Below, one piece after another: positions 6,532 through 7,073 of a stretch of 7,073 bases of DNA. The DNA is from Hellea balneolensis (GTDB lineage Bacteria > Pseudomonadota > Alphaproteobacteria > Caulobacterales > Maricaulaceae). A model generated the notes under the pieces. The model was not told the DNA's origin, made no database searches, and was given only the letters and a program-made list of their open reading frames with translations. The stretch is from assembly GCA_003233025.1 (NCBI GenBank), contig QIKS01000028.1:1-7073 (forward strand), written 5' to 3'. Position 1 is the first letter of the stretch; each line of letters starts with the position of its first letter. The translations under genes and the position numbers were made by a program.

Positions 6532-6546
6532 ATAAAAGGGTTTTAT
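6532..6546 (+). promoter_or_regulatory. cdd ribosome binding site within a small perfect inverted repeat
   Basis: ATAAAA-GGG-TTTTAT spans the Shine-Dalgarno AAAGGG (6535-6540) and the first two bases of the cdd start codon. The GGG falls in the 3-base loop of a 6-bp A/U stem, and the SD-to-ATG spacing is only four bases. The stem would be weak. The site supports the ATG at 6545 as the start. Confidence 0.45.
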
Positions 6547-6958
6547 GACATCTGCACTGAACACCGGTATTCTTAAAGCGGCGCAGGACGCCCTGGAAAA
6601 TGCCTATGCCCCTTATTCAAACTTCCCTGTTGGCGCTGCTATTTTGGGACAAAACGGACGTATCTATGTTGGATGTAATGTTGAAAACGCCGCCTACCCG
6701 CAAGGGTTGTGCGCCGAAGCCGGAGCGATTGCGGCAATGGTTGCAGACGGAGAAAAACGGATAGAACAAATCTGTATTGTCAGCGGCAGCGCTAAACCCG
6801 TACCGCCTTGCGGCGGGTGTCGCCAAAAAATATCTGAATTTTCAAGCCCCACAACACCGATTTTCGTTGCCAGCGCAAATGGCAGCTATAAAGAATTTAG
6901 CATGGCCGAATTGTTTCCGCTTCCTTTTGGCAGCAAAAATTTACAGGCGCCCTCATGA
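6545..6958 (+). CDS. cdd: Cytidine deaminase
   Basis: A 137-residue zinc enzyme of the short homotetrameric class that deaminates cytidine and deoxycytidine to uridine and deoxyuridine in the cytoplasm. The zinc site is complete: Cys56-Ala-Glu58 in GLCAEAGAI (54-62), with Glu58 as the proton shuttle, and PCGGCRQ (88-94) with Cys89 and Cys92. NFPVGAAI (26-33) and GCNVENAAYPQG (43-54) provide the ribose- and base-binding elements. The C-terminus (ELFPLPFGSKNL) corresponds to the family's 'LLP..F....L' end. Its stop overlaps the start of a purine nucleoside phosphorylase gene as ATGA, indicating a nucleoside-salvage operon. It is transcribed away from the pilus genes. Confidence 0.97.
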   Translation: MTSALNTGILKAAQDALENAYAPYSNFPVGAAILGQNGRIYVGCNVENAAYPQGLCAEAGAIAAMVADGEKRIEQICIVSGSAKPVPPCGGCRQKISEFSSPTTPIFVASANGSYKEFSMAELFPLPFGSKNLQAPS

Positions 6959-7073
6959 ACGCAAAAAAATTAGCAGATGATATCCGGGCGCGCTGCGCAG
7001 GCAAGTCCGTTGACATGGGTTTGGTGCTCGGCTCCGGCCTGTCGGCATTAGTCGAGCAAATCGAAGATCCAAC
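6955..7073 (+). CDS. Purine nucleoside phosphorylase (class II, trimeric type), N-terminal part
   Basis: Only 39 codons lie in the window, translated by hand; the gene runs off the right edge. After a short helix (MNAKKLADDIRARCAG) comes VDMGLVLGSGLSALVEQIED, with GSGL at residues 26-29. This is the N-terminal phosphate-binding motif ('G.VLGSGLG.L...I') of the trimeric PNP family that cleaves inosine, guanosine or xanthosine to base plus ribose 1-phosphate. The full protein should be about 270 residues. The ATG overlaps the cdd stop by four bases (ATGA), with an AGG seven bases upstream, so translation is coupled. Pairing with cytidine deaminase fits purine and pyrimidine nucleoside salvage. 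punA, xapA and deoD are possible names; the fragment cannot decide between them. Confidence 0.88.
   Translation, partial: MNAKKLADDIRARCAGKSVDMGLVLGSGLSALVEQIEDP

Noticed and set aside
6777..6980. A 67-codon open frame on the plus strand across the end of cdd
   Set aside because: It is a shifted-frame shadow of cdd, whose zinc-site motifs are intact in the other frame.

Overview
The window carries most of a Tad/Flp (type IVc) pilus assembly operon on the minus strand and, head-to-head with it, the start of a nucleoside-salvage operon on the plus strand. The order cpaB-cpaC-small lipoprotein-cpaE-cpaF-tadB-tadC, the CpaC/CpaE style of the proteins and the roughly balanced base composition point to an alphaproteobacterium. 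I cannot name a genus. No RNA gene, mobile element or CRISPR array is visible.

Layout, in the direction of pilus transcription (right to left): cpaB (6363-5401, periplasmic SAF-domain protein) overlaps by one base with cpaC (5401-3977, outer-membrane secretin). A short lipoprotein gene follows (3964-3698), in the place where cpaD normally lies. Then come cpaE (3673-2816, MinD/ParA-like protein with an eroded P-loop), a 69-base gap with AT-rich palindromic repeats, cpaF (2746-1271, motor ATPase), tadB (1268-303) and the first 97 codons of tadC (293 to beyond position 1). Genes are tightly packed, except at the cpaE-cpaF gap. Together they would build the secretin channel and its periplasmic collar, and the inner-membrane platform and motor that extrude Flp pili. 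No prepilin (flp), prepilin peptidase (cpaA/tadV) or tadE/tadG-type gene lies in the window.

To the right, cdd (6545-6958, cytidine deaminase) overlaps by four bases with a purine nucleoside phosphorylase gene (6955 to beyond the window end), a small salvage operon unrelated to pili.

The most interesting non-coding signals are: (1) a bipartite motif, TATRGTWACCAA then GTAAATTT, found both upstream of cpaB and in the cpaE-cpaF gap in the same orientation, suggesting co-regulation at two points of the operon; and (2) an array GGGCTTG / CAAGCCC / GGGCTTG interleaved with the likely cdd promoter, able to form two mutually exclusive hairpins or to serve as a repressor operator.
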